In this document: positions 63,152 through 64,000 of the stretch, piece after piece | How the letters are laid out: every line of letters starts with the position of its first letter | How positions within the stretch are numbered: the first letter of the stretch is position 1 | Origin: Candidatus Peregrinibacteria bacterium | GTDB taxonomy: Bacteria; Patescibacteriota; Gracilibacteria; UBA1369; LOWO2-01-FULL-3 | DNA: 64,000 nucleotides | Direction: 5' to 3' | Assembly: GCA_026395515.1 (NCBI GenBank) | Contig: JAPLYN010000003.1 | Span: 1 to 64,000, forward strand | The notes under the pieces: generated by a model | Database searches by the model: none | What the model saw: the letters and a program-made list of their open reading frames with translations, nothing else | What the model was told of the DNA's origin: nothing | Position numbers and translations under genes: made by a program

Positions 63152-64000
63152 TTAAAGTTTCTGCAGGCCATTTGCAGATAAGATTTGCACTTCCTCCTGT
63201 AAGGTAAGCCCAAATTTGAGTTTTACGGCTTGGCGAGCGAAGCGAGCTAATTTGAGAATATCTTGCGATGTTGCTCCGCCTAAATTTACTAAAAAGTTTC
63301 CATGCTTGGTGGAAATTTGTGCTTGGCCAATTGTTTTTCCTTTTAGTCCGGCTTGTTCAATGAGGCGTCCGGCAGGAACTGCTTTGCTTGGATTTTTGAA
63401 AAATGAACCAGTGCTAGCACCAAAAGGTTGTTTGGCGATGCGGGACTGGCGAATTTCAGTCATCATTTTTTTCTGATCTTCTGCAGACATTGTGCGTTTT
63501 TCTAATTTAAAAGTAGCGGAAAGAACAATTTCTTTAGAAGTTTTTACTTTGCTTTGGCGATATTTGAAATTGAAATAATTATTTGGGACTTTGCGAATTC
63601 TGCAATTTTTATCATCTAAAACAGAAGCTTCAGTGAGAATTTCACTAGTCTCTAAGCCATTGCAGCCGGCATTGCCATAAACGGCTCCACCTACTGTTCC
63701 AGGAAGACCAACCCAACTTTCCAAACCGGAAAGATCATTTTTAATAGAAAAATCTAAGATAGAAGCGATAGAAACTCCAGCGTCTGCAGTCAGGAGAATG
63801 GAACCTTTTGGACCTGGTGAAAGTGAAATATTTTTATTATCAATCTTTATAACAAGGCCGCGGAAACCATTATCATCAAAAAGAATATTGCTGCCACCGC
63901 CCATGATGAAATAGGGGATTTTCTTCTTTTTAGCGAATTTAAATAGGGGAATAAGATCAGCCGGATCTTCGAGTTTATAGAAGAAATCGGCAGGACCACC
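63152..64000 (-). CDS. murB: UDP-N-acetylmuramate dehydrogenase (5' end beyond window)
   Basis: The frame is open to the window edge, so the annotated start lies outside. The visible 282 residues contain the FAD-binding FKFAKKKKIPYFIMGGGSNILFDDNGFRGLVIKI, GLESWVGLPGTVGGAVYGNAGCNG, YRQSKVKTSKEIVLSATFKL, the catalytic serine in ASTGSFFKNP, AGRLIEQAGLKGKTIGQAQISTKHGNFLVN and the C-terminal LTLQEEVQIL with the catalytic glutamate. Reduces the enolpyruvyl product of MurA to UDP-MurNAc. Confidence 0.95.
   Translation of the reverse strand, partial: GGPADFFYKLEDPADLIPLFKFAKKKKIPYFIMGGGSNILFDDNGFRGLVIKIDNKNISLSPGPKGSILLTADAGVSIASILDFSIKNDLSGLESWVGLPGTVGGAVYGNAGCNGLETSEILTEASVLDDKNCRIRKVPNNYFNFKYRQSKVKTSKEIVLSATFKLEKRTMSAEDQKKMMTEIRQSRIAKQPFGASTGSFFKNPSKAVPAGRLIEQAGLKGKTIGQAQISTKHGNFLVNLGGATSQDILKLARFARQAVKLKFGLTLQEEVQILSANGLQKL

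Noticed and set aside
1-64000. TGA read as glycine (code 25)
   Set aside because: Several well-supported genes end in TGA (dgt at 6033-6035, trmH-like at 51430-51432, T4SS pilin at 62694), and conserved genes read through with the standard code.
1-64000. CRISPR array or cas genes
   Set aside because: No regularly spaced direct repeats and no Cas-type protein were seen on either strand.

Overview
The window reads as a chromosomal segment of a Patescibacteria (CPR) bacterium, most like the Peregrinibacteria in flavour. It is low in GC, densely packed with many 4-23 bp gene overlaps, and uses the standard code: TGA is a stop (dgt, trmH-like and T4SS-pilin genes end in it), which argues against code-25 Gracilibacteria/Absconditabacteria. 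Almost no gene start has a Shine-Dalgarno sequence. Starts are leaderless (the -10 box 7-8 nt before ATG), sit behind A-rich leaders, or overlap the upstream gene. The envelope looks monoderm-like: an LPKTG sortase substrate, SLH-domain S-layer proteins, an L,D-transpeptidase, MurA/MurB/MurI, lipoproteins, a type IV pilin and a T4SS-type pilin. The lineage is an inference from gene style, not from a phylogeny.

Layout. 1-4.9 kb (minus strand): partial MFS transporter, dprA, purM-like, ftsE, xer recombinase and a small unknown. 4.9-11.2 kb (plus): dgt-nrdR, L,D-transpeptidase, UvrD/PcrA helicase, S41 protease. 11.3-17.25 kb: a complete-looking tryptophan operon trpR-E-G-(D-C fusion)-B-A behind an 18-bp perfect palindrome resembling the E. 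coli trp operator; trpF is missing. 17.3-24.3 kb: a 41-cysteine protein, an RNA methyltransferase, small unknowns, the carboxyspermidine dehydrogenase/decarboxylase pair and a lipoprotein. 24.4-28 kb: two tRNA-Ser genes, engB and an ArgRS carrying an N-terminal B3/4 editing-type domain. 28-37.4 kb: LPKTG surface protein, ComEC-like metallo-beta-lactamase protein, murA, SLH protein, comM/yifB, PEGA protein, yraN, type IV pilin. 37.6-44 kb: dnaB, an unknown, lysS-guaA flanked by two DUF4256-type proteins. 44-49 kb: MNT-HEPN toxin-antitoxin pair, murI, two DUF881 proteins, a membrane-tethered DNA-binding protein. 48.8-53.8 kb: FG-GAP/SLH protein, trmH-like, GH18-like, ybeY, TrmB-type regulator. 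53.8-64 kb: repeats, a second cysteine-rich locus, methyltransferase, lipoprotein, KamA-like, AEC carrier, amtB, ahpC, tRNA-Pro, PRC-barrel protein, T4SS pilin and partial murB.

Strongest systems-level signal: one promoter-like element (AAGAAAATTTTAACTT, 7 nt, then a -10-like hexamer) lies in front of dprA, the ComEC-like gene, comM/yifB, yraN and one unknown gene (39079-39492). Four of these five belong to DNA-uptake or transformation functions, so this looks like an undescribed competence regulon with its own promoter class, mostly producing leaderless mRNAs. Other leads are the ArgRS-B3/4 fusion (possible cis-editing of canavanyl-tRNA(Arg)) with a degenerate HIGH motif, the trp operon with its TrpR-type operator but no trpF, the cysteine-rich protein family in fused and split forms, and a membrane-tethered HTH protein with GACA-type repeats in its own gene and divergent promoter.
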